Of a DNA stretch of 64,000 nt, positions 63,986-64,000 are shown piece after piece. The notes beneath the pieces are model-generated. The model had not been told where the DNA came from, ran no database searches, and was given only the letters and a program-made list of their open reading frames with translations. Both the position numbers and the translations under genes were made by a program. The first letter of the stretch is position 1, and every line of letters starts with the position of its first letter. This DNA comes from Erythrobacteraceae bacterium CCH12-C2 (GTDB taxonomy: Bacteria > Pseudomonadota > Alphaproteobacteria > Sphingomonadales > Sphingomonadaceae), in the NCBI GenBank assembly GCA_001556995.1, contig LSKF01000102.1:151748-215747 (forward strand). Direction: 5' to 3'.

Positions 63986-64000
63986 GAGGTGATCGCATGG
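63986..64000 (+). other. Probable ribosome binding site and start codon of a gene beyond the window
   Basis: GAGGTG (63986-63991) followed by ATG at 63997-63999 with good spacing. Only four coding bases lie inside the window, so the product cannot be guessed. Confidence 0.4.

Overview
This window is a chromosomal segment of a GC-rich alphaproteobacterium. The gene order (rsmI-yraN-gshB; rph/hrcA-grpE; dusB-ntrBC-ntrYX-hfq-hflX; ispDF fusion-cinA-coq10-lipA) and the protein sequences point to the Sphingomonadales, most likely an Erythrobacter/Porphyrobacter-like member of the Erythrobacteraceae. This placement is recalled family knowledge, not a database result. Almost everything is core housekeeping, densely packed with 1-4 bp stop/start overlaps. 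No prophage, insertion sequence, CRISPR array or defence island was seen.

Layout. Bases 1-2.7 kb (minus): parE (cut by the window edge) and an LpoA-like lipoprotein. 2.7-6.2 kb (plus): rsmI, yraN, gshB, an epoxide-hydrolase-family gene and a DedA protein. 6.2-9.6 kb (minus): xerC, hemW, rdgB, rph. 9.6-15.7 kb: the heat-shock group hrcA-grpE and dnaK-dnaJ, split by two minus-strand genes; dnaK has a good alphaproteobacterial sigma-32-type promoter. 15.7-18 kb: a large patatin-like protein. 18-29.3 kb (plus): radA, cvpA, a NifU/IscU-like gene, an MFS transporter, alr, phaR, proS, an M28 peptidase, rnr. 29.3-34.5 kb: uspA, then a pyruvate dehydrogenase E2/E3 cluster interrupted by an AT-rich orphan gene, then a tRNA-Ser. 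34.6-42.7 kb (plus): mltB-like, dacA-like, tmk, holB, metG, tatD, an MBL hydrolase, a small membrane protein, mazG. 42.7-52.1 kb (minus): hflX, hfq, ntrX, ntrY, ntrC, ntrB, dusB. 52.1-64 kb: ispDF, a secreted protein, cinA, coq10, lipA, a repeat-type secreted protein, gyrA, a lysoplasmalogenase, trmFO, an EF-hand protein, a squalene/phytoene-synthase-like protein, and the start of another gene at the edge.

The most noteworthy points are: (1) the hfq gene encodes two Sm/Hfq domains in one polypeptide, and only the first keeps the basic rim; (2) three intergenic REP-like doublets whose six arms show compensatory stem changes, one of them supplying the stop codon of a thioesterase gene; (3) an AT-rich orphan gene translationally coupled inside the pdh cluster; (4) a low-GC patch within metG; (5) an archaeal/eukaryotic-type ProRS; (6) an IscU-like protein lacking the third scaffold cysteine; (7) an 18-bp perfect palindrome near the right edge. 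Gene starts were chosen by eye from overlaps, ribosome binding sites and family N-termini and may be off by a few codons where noted.
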